DNA of 61,416 bases, taken from positions 1-61,416 of the forward strand of contig QCHN01000009.1 in NCBI GenBank assembly GCA_003279565.1, in the 5' to 3' direction. This DNA is from Prochlorococcus sp. AG-402-C09. GTDB lineage: Bacteria; Cyanobacteriota; Cyanobacteriia; PCC-6307; Cyanobiaceae. The notes beneath the pieces were generated by a model. That model ran no database searches. It had not been told where the DNA came from and worked only from the letters and a program-made list of their open reading frames with translations. Both the position numbers and the translations under genes were made by a program. Shown here piece by piece: positions 1 through 9,396 of this stretch. Positions within the stretch are counted from its first letter, which is position 1. Each line of letters opens with the position of its first letter.

Positions 1-113
1 ATATCAAGATTTGGGAACCAAGTAAGTAAGACCCTAATGATCAATATTGTTGAATAAATTCCAAGTGTTTTTAAAAGTACAAGAAGAATAGTTGGAATAA
101 TTTCGTAGCCCAT
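1..113 (-). CDS. YggT/Ycf19 family membrane protein, N-terminal part only
   Basis: The reverse strand has an ATG at 111-113 and stays open to the window edge, giving 37 codons. The peptide is hydrophobic and ends in RVLLTWFPNLD, which resembles the membrane-helix and WFP region of the YggT/Ycf19 family. That family is linked in plastids and cyanobacteria to thylakoid or division-site organisation. Only the N-terminus is present. It lies 24 bases downstream of scpB on the same strand, so the two may be co-transcribed. The family call rests on one short motif. Confidence 0.6.
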   Translation of the reverse strand, partial: MGYEIIPTILLVLLKTLGIYSTILIIRVLLTWFPNLD

Positions 114-137
114 TAGCCTTTGATCTTTTTTAATATA

Positions 138-644
138 TTAAGCCGCATTCTTGTCTTCTGCTTGATCTGGTTCAGGTAATACAGAAAATGTTTGATGAAA
201 TTTTTCTGAGAGAGTTAACCAGAATGAACGTCCATCCTTTTGACGCCGACGTTCCACAAAGTTTTTATCTACGAGTTCTTTAATGTGATCGTATGCTCCA
301 GATCCTCTGAGATCAACCAATTCTGATTGGAGGATCTTTTTCTTTAGTGCAACAGTTGCCAATGTTCTTAGAGTCGCAACGGATAAATCTGCAGGTAGAA
401 GATCCTGAACTAACTCACCTAGTCCTTGCTTTAATTCCAAGCTGTAATAATTTTTACTTTCGTTTATTTCTAGAGACGTGTCGCGTTGAGCATATCCAGC
501 CTTAAGTTCCCAGAGTGCTTTTTCTATTTCAGAAATATCTTTGTCAAGTAATTCAGCCATCTCTTTAGATGATGTTGGCCTTCCTTTGAGGTAAAGGATT
601 GCTTCAATCTTCGCGGGTAATGAAATTGGTATGATCTCACTCAT
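138..644 (-). CDS. scpB: Segregation and condensation protein ScpB
   Basis: This 168-residue protein matches ScpB, the winged-helix partner of the ScpA kleisin in the SMC-ScpAB complex that organises and segregates the chromosome. The N-terminal half has the typical pattern KIEAILYLKGRPTSSKEMAEL. The second winged helix follows near residues 85-150, with the conserved TLATVALKK and LRGSGAYDHIKELV stretches. The length is normal for the family. It lies between ilvA and the YggT-like gene on the same strand. No scpA or smc is in the window. Confidence 0.9.
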   Translation of the reverse strand: MSEIIPISLPAKIEAILYLKGRPTSSKEMAELLDKDISEIEKALWELKAGYAQRDTSLEINESKNYYSLELKQGLGELVQDLLPADLSVATLRTLATVALKKKILQSELVDLRGSGAYDHIKELVDKNFVERRRQKDGRSFWLTLSEKFHQTFSVLPEPDQAEDKNAA

Positions 645-701
645 AACTTTGAAAATAAAAAATATTCTTTTTGATATCCAAAATTACCTCGTCTAATTGA
701 A

Positions 702-2237
702 CTATGCACCTAAAAATAATTTATATGCTGGATTTTCGGTCTCTCTCCAACTTTTATAACCTATTTTTTCAACAAATTCATTCCAAGCTGGAATGTCAGA
801 ATCGGTTACCAAAACCCCTATTACTATTCTTCCAGTATCAGCGCCATGGTTTCGATAATGGAAAATGCTTATTGTCCATTCTGGTCTCATTGAGTTAACA
901 AATCTCATTAAGGCTCCTGGCCTCTCTGGAAATTCAAATCTGTATAGTAATTCTTTGTATTCTCCCTTTGATATTTGATTTATTGATCTTGGTAGCCTGC
1001 CCCCAACCATATGCCTGAGATGAACCTTTGATAATTCATCATTACTTAAATCATTGCAATCAAAACCCTTTCTTTTAATTTCATTGATTAATAATTCCCT
1101 ATCATTAATATTCGATACTTCTACACCCATAAATATTTGAGCTGTTTTACCTTCTGACATTCTGTAACTAAATTCAGTTAAACTTCGTGATCCAAGTGTT
1201 TCACATAAGAGTTTTAAACTTCCAGCTTTTTCAGGAATCCCGACTGCAATCATTGCTTCCTTTTCTTCCCCTAGTTCGGCTCTTTCAGCTACAAACCTTA
1301 GGCGTTCAAAATTCATATTTGCTCCGCAAGCTATAGCAACTAGGTTTTTATTTTTCAACTGATTATTTACAACATGTTTTTTTAAACCAGCAATAGATAA
1401 TGCACCTGCTGGTTCAAGAATTGATCGAGTATCCTCGAAAACATCTTTTATAGCTGCACAGATTTCGTCAGTATTTACTGTAACCATTTCATCAACATTT
1501 TTTTTGCAGATTGAGAACGTTTTTTCTCCAACCTTTCTTACTGCAACACCGTCTGCAAAAAGGCCAACACTTTCAAGCTCAATGGGTTTATTGGCTTTTA
1601 TGGAAAGTGTCATTGCGCATGCATCTTCAGGCTCAATACCAATAATTTTTGTATCTGGCCATATTGCTTTTACATATGCACTCACTCCAGCTATTAGTCC
1701 TCCTCCTCCTACAGCAATGTATATAGCATCAGGTTTTGTATGACTCTGTCTAAGTATTTCTAGGCCTATTGTTCCCTGTCCAGCAATAACTTCAGGATCA
1801 TCAAATGGATGAATGAAAGTTAGATTTTCTTTTTTGGATATTTCTAGTGCTTTTTCATAGCACTCATCATAGGTTTCTCCAAAAAGAATAACTTCTGCTT
1901 TAAGTGATTCAACAGCTTTTACTTTCATTATGGGAGTTGTCAGAGGCATAACAATTACTGATCTGCATTTAAGGAATGAAGCACTTAAAGCAACTCCTTG
2001 TGCATGGTTCCCAGCGCTTGATGCAATTACTCCCTTAGATCGCTCTTCTTTGGTTAACTTAGACATGCGATTAAACGCACCTCTTAACTTGAATGAAAAG
2101 ACAGGTTGAAGGTCTTCTCTCTTTAACCAGATGTCATTTTTGAATTTTTTGCTTAAGTTTTTTGCCCTTTCTAGTGGGGTTTCTTCAGCAACGTCATAAA
2201 CACGAGCTCTTAGTATTTTCTGTAAATAGTTGTCCAT
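702..2237 (-). CDS. ilvA: Threonine ammonia-lyase, biosynthetic (IlvA)
   Basis: IlvA deaminates threonine to 2-oxobutanoate with PLP, the first committed step to isoleucine. The protein has 511 residues, the full biosynthetic length. Residues 1-320 form the fold-type II PLP domain, with the lysine-bearing SFKLRGAF motif near residue 50 and the phosphate-binding VGGGGLIAG. Residues 330-510 hold two ACT-like regulatory segments, so feedback control by isoleucine and valine is expected from the family. It diverges from dxs across about 120 bases. The start ATG is followed by the family-typical ARVYDVAEETPLE. Confidence 0.95.
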   Translation of the reverse strand: MDNYLQKILRARVYDVAEETPLERAKNLSKKFKNDIWLKREDLQPVFSFKLRGAFNRMSKLTKEERSKGVIASSAGNHAQGVALSASFLKCRSVIVMPLTTPIMKVKAVESLKAEVILFGETYDECYEKALEISKKENLTFIHPFDDPEVIAGQGTIGLEILRQSHTKPDAIYIAVGGGGLIAGVSAYVKAIWPDTKIIGIEPEDACAMTLSIKANKPIELESVGLFADGVAVRKVGEKTFSICKKNVDEMVTVNTDEICAAIKDVFEDTRSILEPAGALSIAGLKKHVVNNQLKNKNLVAIACGANMNFERLRFVAERAELGEEKEAMIAVGIPEKAGSLKLLCETLGSRSLTEFSYRMSEGKTAQIFMGVEVSNINDRELLINEIKRKGFDCNDLSNDELSKVHLRHMVGGRLPRSINQISKGEYKELLYRFEFPERPGALMRFVNSMRPEWTISIFHYRNHGADTGRIVIGVLVTDSDIPAWNEFVEKIGYKSWRETENPAYKLFLGA

Positions 2238-2356
2238 ATCTAGTTTTTCAACGATTTTGGGTTTATGTATTTTCTACATTCCATTTGTTCTTGTGCAAGT
2301 TTTATCAAAATGTAGGGTAGACCTCGTAGATTGGAGAGATTCAATCTCAGGGTTGT

Positions 2357-4243
2357 ATGCGTCTGAGCCAGTTAAGTCATCCGAATGAGCTTCATGGCTT
2401 AGCCATTAGTGAATTGGAAGATGTTGCTTGCCAAATTAGAGAAAGGCATCTTCAAGTAGTTTCTACTAGTGGTGGGCACTTAGGTCCAGGCCTTGGTGTC
2501 GTTGAGTTAACAATCGCTCTCTATCAGACTTTAGATTTGGATGTCGATAAAGTCATTTGGGATGTTGGACATCAAGCATATCCACACAAGTTGCTAACTG
2601 GACGATATGACCGATTTGATTCACTTAGACAGCAAAAAGGCGTAGCTGGATACCTAAAAAGAACAGAAAGTAAATTTGATCATTTCGGAGCTGGTCATGC
2701 GAGCACATCAATTTCTGCTGCTCTTGGTATGGCTATTGCTAGAGACCGAAAAGGCGAAGATTATAAATGTGTTGCAGTAATTGGTGATGGTGCTTTAACC
2801 GGAGGAATGGCTTTAGAGGCTATTAATCATGCCGGTCATCTTCCTAAAACGCCTCTTTTGGTTGTTCTAAACGATAATGATATGTCGATTTCTCCTCCTG
2901 TTGGAGCATTGTCGACTTATTTAAATCGCATGCGTCATAGTCCACCTGTTCAATTCATATCTGACAGTGTTCAAGAAAGTGTCAAAAATCTTCCTTTTAT
3001 GGGAGATGCTATTCAAGAGGAATTTAAATCTCTTACTGGAAGTGTTAGACGTTTAGCAGTTCCTAGTGTTGGTGCTGTTTTTGAGGAATTGGGTTTTACG
3101 TATATGGGTCCTGTAGATGGTCATGATATTTCTGAATTGACTAGGACATTTAATGCTGCTCATAAAGTAGGTGGACCTGTAATGGTTCATGTCGCGACTA
3201 CAAAAGGAAAAGGTTATCCATATGCGGAGGCTGACCAAGTTGGTTACCATGCTCAGTCTTCCTTTGATTTAACAACGGGAAAATCTATTCCTTCTAAAAC
3301 TCCTAAACCTCCTAGTTTTAGTAAGGTTTTTGGTCAAACTTTAGTAAAGCTTTGTGAGCAAGACAGCAAGATTGTTGGTATTACTGCTGCAATGGCTGAG
3401 GGTACTGCCTTAAATCTTTTACAGAAAGCAATTCCTGACCAATATGTAGATGTTGGTATAGCTGAGCAACATGCTGTAACTCTTGCTGGTGGAATGGCTT
3501 GCGAAGGAATTAAACCAGTTGTAGCTATTTACAGTACTTTTTTGCAAAGAGCATATGATCAGTTAATTCATGACATTGGAATACAGAATTTACCTGTTAC
3601 TTTTGTATTAGATAGAGCTGGAATTGTTGGTGCGGATGGCCCAACTCATCAAGGGCAATATGACATCAGTTATTTAAGATGCGTTCCTAACTTTACTGTT
3701 ATGGCTCCTAAAGATGAGTCTGAACTTCAGCAAATGTTGGTTACGTGTATTAATCACAATGGTCCTTCAGCTCTAAGAATACCTAGAGGCTCAGGAGAAG
3801 GAGCAGCATTGATGGAAGAAGGATGGGAGTCTTTAGAAATTGGTAAGGCTGAGATAATAGAAGAGGGCGACAATTTATTAATCATTGGCTATGGATCTAT
3901 GGTTTGCCCAGCAATTAAAACAGCGGCAATACTTAAGGAATCTGGAGTGAATACTACTGTCATTAACGCACGTTTTATAAGACCATTAGATGAGAAAACT
4001 ATTCATAAATTTGCTAAAGAAATTGGTAAGGTTGTAACAATGGAAGAAGGAACGTTATTGGGTGGTTTTGGATCAGCTGTTGTTGAATCTTTTAATGATA
4101 ATGATATCTTTGTCCCTACATTAAGAATTGGTATACCAGATAAATTAGTAGATCATGCAACTCCACAGCAAAGCAAGGAATCCCTTGGCTTGACACCTGA
4201 AATGATGGCTGATCAAATTAGAAATAAATTCAATTTTAATTAA
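2357..4243 (+). CDS. dxs: 1-deoxy-D-xylulose-5-phosphate synthase (Dxs)
   Basis: Dxs condenses pyruvate and glyceraldehyde 3-phosphate to DXP, the entry to the MEP isoprenoid pathway that supplies carotenoids, phytol and quinone tails. The 628-residue protein has the usual three transketolase-like domains. The TPP-binding [15 protein letters not shown] lies near residue 145 and the glutamate-containing [16 protein letters not shown] near 370. The C-terminal transketolase domain ends in [12 protein letters not shown]. Length and start are normal. It converges with psaK, and a strong hairpin terminator lies between them. Confidence 0.97.
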   Translation: MRLSQLSHPNELHGLAISELEDVACQIRERHLQVVSTSGGHLGPGLGVVELTIALYQTLDLDVDKVIWDVGHQAYPHKLLTGRYDRFDSLRQQKGVAGYLKRTESKFDHFGAGHASTSISAALGMAIARDRKGEDYKCVAVIGDGALTGGMALEAINHAGHLPKTPLLVVLNDNDMSISPPVGALSTYLNRMRHSPPVQFISDSVQESVKNLPFMGDAIQEEFKSLTGSVRRLAVPSVGAVFEELGFTYMGPVDGHDISELTRTFNAAHKVGGPVMVHVATTKGKGYPYAEADQVGYHAQSSFDLTTGKSIPSKTPKPPSFSKVFGQTLVKLCEQDSKIVGITAAMAEGTALNLLQKAIPDQYVDVGIAEQHAVTLAGGMACEGIKPVVAIYSTFLQRAYDQLIHDIGIQNLPVTFVLDRAGIVGADGPTHQGQYDISYLRCVPNFTVMAPKDESELQQMLVTCINHNGPSALRIPRGSGEGAALMEEGWESLEIGKAEIIEEGDNLLIIGYGSMVCPAIKTAAILKESGVNTTVINARFIRPLDEKTIHKFAKEIGKVVTMEEGTLLGGFGSAVVESFNDNDIFVPTLRIGIPDKLVDHATPQQSKESLGLTPEMMADQIRNKFNFN

Positions 4244-4255
4244 TTATGTTCAAAA

Positions 4256-4299
4256 AAGAAAAGGATTATTGAAAACAATAATCCTTTTCTTTTTTTTAA
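4256..4299. terminator. Bidirectional hairpin terminator between dxs and psaK
   Basis: Arms at 4256-4271 and 4276-4291 form a perfect 16-base-pair stem with an AAAA loop. A T-run follows on the top strand and an A-run precedes it, giving T's on the bottom strand. This is the clearest rho-independent terminator in the window and could end both convergent genes. Confidence 0.9.
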
Positions 4300-4315
4300 A
4301 TTTAGAAAATTAAAG

Positions 4316-4579
4316 CTATAAAACGCCTCTCGCTGCAAGACCCAATATTGAGCCTATTCCCAAAACATGGCCTAAGCAGTTTGCACCAACAAAAGCACCA
4401 TGACTTAGACCACCATAAAACTGAGGATTAGGCATTGGAAAACCTTCGTTTGGCTTTTCAATATTTGATCTTGCTATGGCATATGCGAGCAAATTACAAA
4501 TGATCATTACAACGGCACATTTTGGAGACCACTGGAATGTCACTGGATCAGCTGCTGCCAGCAAAGTTGTAAGCATCAT
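4316..4579 (-). CDS. psaK: Photosystem I reaction centre subunit PsaK
   Basis: PsaK is a small peripheral thylakoid subunit of photosystem I with two transmembrane helices that binds antenna chlorophyll at the edge of PsaA. This 87-residue protein has a hydrophobic helix near residues 20-37, a loop with RSNIEKPNEGFPMP, and a second helix near 55-83 rich in Gly and Ala, including SHGAFVGANCLGH. Length and layout fit the family. It is likely monocistronic, bounded on the 3' side by the strong terminator shared with dxs. Confidence 0.92.
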   Translation of the reverse strand: MMLTTLLAAADPVTFQWSPKCAVVMIICNLLAYAIARSNIEKPNEGFPMPNPQFYGGLSHGAFVGANCLGHVLGIGSILGLAARGVL

Positions 4580-4646
4580 TTATTCCTATTAGTTGTTTTC
4601 ATTATCGTTCACAAAGCATACTAATGAGTCATTTGTTACTTTCCTC

Positions 4647-4991
4647 TTAAGAGTTATTTACTTCTTTTTTACTTCGTACGGACTGCAACATTAAAACAAA
4701 ACCATAAACAACTAAAGCATCACTTATAGTTAAGAACGATTCTGCAAGTCCGTGTAGAACATCTATATTTGTTAACTCCTCTTCAAAATAAATCAGTGAA
4801 ATTATTGCAAAAACTATTGTCATGAAAACAAATAATAGAGTTAATTTAAATCCTAATAATGATATTTTTGGTATTGCCTTTGTTTTTCCAGCGTATCTCA
4901 GAAACACAAGATAGGGAATTAGTGAAAGTATAAAAAATGGACTTGGATCAACTCTTGCAATTGATTCAAGACTAAGAATTGAAATATTCAT
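4647..4991 (-). CDS. DUF3593 family membrane protein
   Basis: This 114-residue membrane protein has about three hydrophobic segments (near residues 15-30, 48-68 and 85-105) and the DPSPFFILSLIPYLVFL stretch seen in the cyanobacterial and plastid DUF3593 family. Its function is unknown. Its start overlaps the end of the upstream DUF2499 gene by four bases, so translation is probably coupled. The two families are usual neighbours in cyanobacteria, as I recall. Confidence 0.75.
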   Translation of the reverse strand: MNISILSLESIARVDPSPFFILSLIPYLVFLRYAGKTKAIPKISLLGFKLTLLFVFMTIVFAIISLIYFEEELTNIDVLHGLAESFLTISDALVVYGFVLMLQSVRSKKEVNNS

Positions 4992-5296
4992 TGATTTGGT
5001 TGTGAAGATTCGGATCTATACAAATTCCAAGCAGCAAATGCAAGACATATATTTCCAAGAGTTGTAAGAGCTGCCTGTAGAACAACTAATCCTTTTAATT
5101 CAATACTGTTGTCGAATATATGCCATGTGATTGCTGCCATAGCGCTAGCTAAATTTGGTAACATTGCTAAGGCAAAATAACCTAAGGCTTTGTTCTTGGA
5201 TATTGATGAAATATAGTCAATTATTATTATTGCAATCGCCCACTCAAATAGGGTTGCAATATGAATAAACCATGTTCCTAAGGAAAGTTCATGCAT
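4988..5296 (-). CDS. DUF2499 (Ycf49-like) membrane protein
   Basis: This 102-residue membrane protein carries the family hallmarks LSLGTWFIHIATLFEWAIA at the N-terminus and LPNLASAMAAITWHIFDN in the middle, which identify DUF2499, also called Ycf49-like. It has about three predicted helices. Function is unknown, but the family is restricted to oxygenic phototrophs. Its first codons overlap the end of the peroxiredoxin gene by eight bases, and its end overlaps the DUF3593 start by four, so the three genes form a tight operon. Confidence 0.8.
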   Translation of the reverse strand: MHELSLGTWFIHIATLFEWAIAIIIIDYISSISKNKALGYFALAMLPNLASAMAAITWHIFDNSIELKGLVVLQAALTTLGNICLAFAAWNLYRSESSQPNQ

Positions 5297-5843
5297 ATTT
5301 TATTTGTTGTTTAGTTAACTCTTCTAAAACTTCTTGAGCATGACTAAGTGGCCTTACTCCTATCCATTTGTAAACAACTATACCTTCTGGGTTGATCAGA
5401 AATGTATTTCTTTTTGAATAGGGATCTAACCATGAATCGTATAACTTACTGATTTCCGAATTTGAATCTGATAGTAAAGTATATCCAAGTTTTGCTGATG
5501 TACAAAATGACTCATGCTCTTCTTCAGTATCCGCACTGATTCCTACTATTGAGGCGTTAAGTTTATTAAATTTTGATAGATTATCTTGAAAATTTTGTGC
5601 CTCTAATGTACAACCACTTGAGAAATCTTTAGGATAAAAATATAAAACTAACCACTTTGCAGAAAAATCATCCAATGACCATTGCTTTTTATTAGGGATG
5701 TTTTTGCTATATCCATTCAACAAAAAATTTGGTGCCTTTTTGCCAAGGGTAACTGAATTTATACTTGCAAATAATCTCGAAGGTTTAATAAATAAAATAC
5801 TAGAAAATAAAATAAACGATTTTATAAATTCACTTCTTTTCAT
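5289..5843 (-). CDS. Exported peroxiredoxin, BCP/PrxQ type
   Basis: This is a thiol peroxidase that reduces hydrogen and organic peroxides. The thioredoxin fold begins after residue 30. The peroxidatic cysteine sits in FSSGCTLEAQNF, matching the PxxxCT pattern with Pro replaced by Ser. A second cysteine further along (ESFCTSAKL) might be the resolving residue. Residues 1-25 start with KR and then a hydrophobic run ending near RLFAS, which looks like a signal peptide for periplasm or thylakoid lumen. I chose the ATG at 5841-5843 because it begins MKRSEF; an in-frame start 15 bases upstream is less signal-like. It follows rpmB closely. Confidence 0.82.
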   Translation of the reverse strand: MKRSEFIKSFILFSSILFIKPSRLFASINSVTLGKKAPNFLLNGYSKNIPNKKQWSLDDFSAKWLVLYFYPKDFSSGCTLEAQNFQDNLSKFNKLNASIVGISADTEEEHESFCTSAKLGYTLLSDSNSEISKLYDSWLDPYSKRNTFLINPEGIVVYKWIGVRPLSHAQEVLEELTKQQIKYA

Positions 5844-5860
5844 TTGATAAAAAATCAAAT

Positions 5861-6097
5861 TTAAAGTTTGTTTAAATCAACCCCTAATGATTTGGCATAT
5901 TTTCCTAAACCTTTTTTTTGAATAGTTTTTAGTGCTCTTGTCGTAACTCTTATGTTAATCCATTTGTTTTCTTCTTCCCACCACAATCTACGCTGCTGCA
6001 AATTTGCTTGCTGCAATTTTTTAGTTCTGATATGGGAATGGCTGACTGACATTCCGTTATTAGCCCTTGTGCCTGTAAGTTGGCAAACTCTAGACAT
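5861..6097 (-). CDS. rpmB: 50S ribosomal protein L28
   Basis: L28 is a small basic protein of the large ribosomal subunit. The 78-residue sequence begins [20 protein letters not shown], the diagnostic N-terminus of bacterial L28. It continues with [21 protein letters not shown] and ends in a basic tail typical of cyanobacteria. Length is normal. It lies 17 bases upstream of the peroxiredoxin start and 45 bases downstream of the htpG stop. Confidence 0.95.
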   Translation of the reverse strand: MSRVCQLTGTRANNGMSVSHSHIRTKKLQQANLQQRRLWWEEENKWINIRVTTRALKTIQKKGLGKYAKSLGVDLNKL

Positions 6098-6142
6098 TTT
6101 TTAATCTTATTCGTTTATTTATTCTATCAAATGAGGTTGAGT

Positions 6143-8047
6143 TTATACGAAATTTTTCATTAATTTCCCTAGCAGCTCAGCATTTCTAGTTTGAAAAGCT
6201 GCTATATCTTTGACCTCAAGCCCTCCAATTGATAGTTTTGCCATCTCATAAACATGTATGGCGATGTCGCTAGCTAATTGACCTTCTTCTGATTTAGGGG
6301 ATCCTTCAATAACTATTTGGTTAGAATTTAACTTGAGTAAGCCTTGAATAAGTGGGTGGTTTGAATTGACAATTAAATTATGATATTCAGGAAGACCAGG
6401 CAGTTTCTGTTCCATTAATGCTGTTATATCATTTATTCTTCTCATTTGTTCTGGTAACAATATTAATGAAGGTGGTGAATTATCACCTTTTAGATTCTGT
6501 ATTTGTACTGTGACTTTTTCATTGTTTAAAGCCGAACTAATAATTTTTTTAAGTGTTTCTGACTTTGTATTACCGTCTTTATCTGCAATCTCAGGCGAAT
6601 CATCTTTAATACTTTCATCCAGTTCAGAATCGACTCTTACAAAATTTATTTCTTTATTTTTTTCCTCTAGCCAAGGAATAAACTGAGTATCAATAACAGT
6701 ATCAAGTTTTAAGACCTCTTTACCTTGTGAAGTCCACATATTGAGTGCTGTTGATTGAGAGACTTCATCTGTTGAATATAAAATCTTTTTGTTCTCATCA
6801 GTAAGCCTATTCTTATATCCTTCTAGGGTAGTAAATGTTTTTGAACCAGATTTTACTAACTCGTTATTCTCTTCATTATCTTCAACAGGAACTTTTGTTG
6901 TTGAATATAAAATTATCTCTTTTACTTGCTCGGCAAATTTCTCATCTTCCATAGCTCCAATTTTTATAAAGGGAGCTATTGAGTCCCATATGTCAGCATA
7001 AAATTGGATTTCATCCTTCTTTAATGTTTTAAGCTTATCGGCTAACTTCTTAGCAATAAAGTTTCCAATAGATTTAACTCTTCTATCTGATTGTAATGCG
7101 CTTCTACTAACATTTAACGGAATGTCTGGTGAATCTATCACACCCCTCAAAGGTAATAGATATCTAGGAACTATTTCTTTAATTGAGTCACTAACAAAGA
7201 CCTGATTACAGAAAAGTTTTATTTCACCACTTTCCCAATCTGCTCTTCCGCTTATCTTTGGAAAATATAATATTCCTTGCAAATTATATGGATAGTCAGT
7301 ATTTAGGTGAACCCATAAGAGAGGATCTCCCTGAAAGGGATAGAGGTATTTATAGAGTTCAATATAATCTTCATCTTTAAGATTTTGCTTGCTTTCTCTC
7401 CATGGTGGATTCATTTTATTGATAACTTCATCTTCAAGTGAGATTTCAATAGGCATGAAATCACAATATTTTTTAATTAATGTCTTAATTCTGCTTGGTT
7501 CTATATATTCAATTTCTTCTTCCATTAAATGTAAAACTATATCTGTACCTATCTCTTCTTTATCTGTTTCATCAAGTGTATATTGAGGCGATCCATTACA
7601 TTTCCATTGAATAGCTTTTGAGTCATTCTTTGCTGATTTGGTTATTATTTCAACTTCTTCTGCAACCATAAAACTTGAATAAAAACCGAGTCCAAAATGA
7701 CCTATAAATCCATCATCTGGTTGCTTATATTTTTCGAGAAACTCTTCTGCGCTTGAGAATGCTACTTGATTAATATATTTCTTAATTTCATCGCTAGTCA
7801 TACCTATTCCATTATCACTAATGGTCAATGTCTTATGTTCTCTGTCAATCGAAATTTTTATTTTTTCATCGTCAGCAGCGACACAATCTCCTGCAAAGGC
7901 GGCCATTTTCCTTTTTTTGATTGCATCTACGGAGTTACTTATAAGCTCTCTAATAAATATTTCATGATCTGAGTAAACTGCTTTTTTTATTATTGGAAAT
8001 ATATTTTCTGTGTGAATAAGAATAGTTCCTTCTTCTTTAACGGGCAT
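6143..8047 (-). CDS. htpG: Hsp90 chaperone HtpG
   Basis: HtpG is the bacterial Hsp90, an ATP-dependent dimeric chaperone of the cytosol. The 634-residue protein has the GHKL ATPase domain at residues 1-215, with ELISNSVDAIKK, the ATP-binding DNGIGM and the lid motif GHFGLGFYSSF. The middle domain holds SRSALQSDRRVKSIGNF. The C-terminal dimerisation region ends with KLMKNFV. In cyanobacteria HtpG is tied to heat and light stress. Length and start are normal. It sits between hisZ and rpmB on the same strand. Confidence 0.95.
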   Translation of the reverse strand: MPVKEEGTILIHTENIFPIIKKAVYSDHEIFIRELISNSVDAIKKRKMAAFAGDCVAADDEKIKISIDREHKTLTISDNGIGMTSDEIKKYINQVAFSSAEEFLEKYKQPDDGFIGHFGLGFYSSFMVAEEVEIITKSAKNDSKAIQWKCNGSPQYTLDETDKEEIGTDIVLHLMEEEIEYIEPSRIKTLIKKYCDFMPIEISLEDEVINKMNPPWRESKQNLKDEDYIELYKYLYPFQGDPLLWVHLNTDYPYNLQGILYFPKISGRADWESGEIKLFCNQVFVSDSIKEIVPRYLLPLRGVIDSPDIPLNVSRSALQSDRRVKSIGNFIAKKLADKLKTLKKDEIQFYADIWDSIAPFIKIGAMEDEKFAEQVKEIILYSTTKVPVEDNEENNELVKSGSKTFTTLEGYKNRLTDENKKILYSTDEVSQSTALNMWTSQGKEVLKLDTVIDTQFIPWLEEKNKEINFVRVDSELDESIKDDSPEIADKDGNTKSETLKKIISSALNNEKVTVQIQNLKGDNSPPSLILLPEQMRRINDITALMEQKLPGLPEYHNLIVNSNHPLIQGLLKLNSNQIVIEGSPKSEEGQLASDIAIHVYEMAKLSIGGLEVKDIAAFQTRNAELLGKLMKNFV

Positions 8048-8178
8048 GTCTTGTCTAAATTTTTATCATCATAGCTATACAAATTTATATTTAGGCGTTA
8101 AATGCAAAAGTGTTATTGATTACAGCTCAATAGTTTTCAATCCCTGACAATTATTAAAAAATTTAAAGCTAATTGATA

Positions 8179-9354
8179 TCAATCTATCCATTCTATTTTA
8201 GTACATCTGTTAGATTTTAAGAGTTGATTTGTTTCATCATTGCTCTTTAAAGGTTCATGTGAAATTACTGAAATAATCCCCTTTCTATGCAATTCCTTCT
8301 GTTGTTTTAATGCTTTATACAAACTTGCACTTTGCTTATATGCGATTAAAACTTTTACACTATTAACAAGTTTTTCTTTGCTTGTGGAGACTAACTCTCT
8401 TACTTTATCAACGCTAATACTAAAACCAATTCCGTAGCAATTTTGGGCGCTTGAACTAAATTTTTTAACTAAATCATCATATCTACCGCCTTTAGCAATA
8501 GTAACAGGAGCACTTGTTGATGATGAAACAAGAGAAAATGTTAATCCACTATATAATTTATATTTGGTTCCTAATGTAGGGTCTAGTTGTACTTCTATCC
8601 CTTTCTCTTTAGCTAATGGCTCAATAATAGTAAATAATTCCTTTAGTTTATCAATGTATGAATTCGAGCCATATATGAGTTTTAGATTAGTTAACACTTT
8701 TTCAGGTGTTCCTCTCATATTCATGATAGTTTTTATAAACATTCTTTGTTCTTCTTTTACATCAAGTGTACTCAATGCTATGTAATCAAGATCACAGAGA
8801 ATTTTTTTTATTTGGTCTGTACTTGATGTATCAAACGAGCTTAAAATAAGTTCCAATAGATAAGTATTTCCAATAAGCAATGTCATTTTATATTTCTGAT
8901 CAACTTCAATTACTTCTAATGATTCGATGAGAAGAGATAGAAGTTCTATTTCTGCATTAATTGCCTTTGTTCCTATTAATTCAACTCCGCTTTGAAATGA
9001 CTCTTCAATATCAATACCACCATCTATGCTTTGATTGCATTTGAATGAAGTTCCTGTTGACCAAAAACGAAGCGGCCTTTCATATTCATTAAATCTAGTT
9101 GAAGCAGCTCGAACAATTGACGCTGTTATTTCAGGTCTTAATCCAAGAGGTTCATCGGAAACGATTTTTAGTATTTCATTGTTCGAAATCCCACCAGCTG
9201 CCATCAGTGTGTCTAGACGTTCAATATGCGGCGGTGATATTCGCTCATATCCCCATAGTTGATATAGGGAGGATAGTTTTGATGCAATGAGATGGTTCTT
9301 TCTTACTTGCTGAGGGTTTAAGTCGCGCGCACCCGAGGCAGGTTGCAATGTCAT
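8179..9354 (-). CDS. hisZ: ATP phosphoribosyltransferase regulatory subunit HisZ
   Basis: HisZ is a catalytically inactive class II aminoacyl-tRNA-synthetase paralogue that pairs with short-form HisG to regulate the first step of histidine synthesis. The 391-residue protein opens with PASGARDLNPQQV and YERISPPHIERLDTL. It keeps the GLRPEITASIVR motif and the AKGGRYDDLVKKF motif found in HisRS-like proteins. It lacks the C-terminal anticodon-binding domain expected of a true HisRS. The start ATG at 9352-9354 precedes TLQPASGARD. The companion hisG is not in this window. Confidence 0.88.
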   Translation of the reverse strand: MTLQPASGARDLNPQQVRKNHLIASKLSSLYQLWGYERISPPHIERLDTLMAAGGISNNEILKIVSDEPLGLRPEITASIVRAASTRFNEYERPLRFWSTGTSFKCNQSIDGGIDIEESFQSGVELIGTKAINAEIELLSLLIESLEVIEVDQKYKMTLLIGNTYLLELILSSFDTSSTDQIKKILCDLDYIALSTLDVKEEQRMFIKTIMNMRGTPEKVLTNLKLIYGSNSYIDKLKELFTIIEPLAKEKGIEVQLDPTLGTKYKLYSGLTFSLVSSSTSAPVTIAKGGRYDDLVKKFSSSAQNCYGIGFSISVDKVRELVSTSKEKLVNSVKVLIAYKQSASLYKALKQQKELHRKGIISVISHEPLKSNDETNQLLKSNRCTKIEWID

Positions 9355-9396
9355 TATTTGAATCTTTTTATTAATTAAGGATCACATATATTAAGA

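Noticed and set aside
8179-9354. Histidyl-tRNA synthetase as an alternative to HisZ
   Set aside because: The anticodon-binding C-terminal domain typical of HisRS is not evident and the length fits HisZ.
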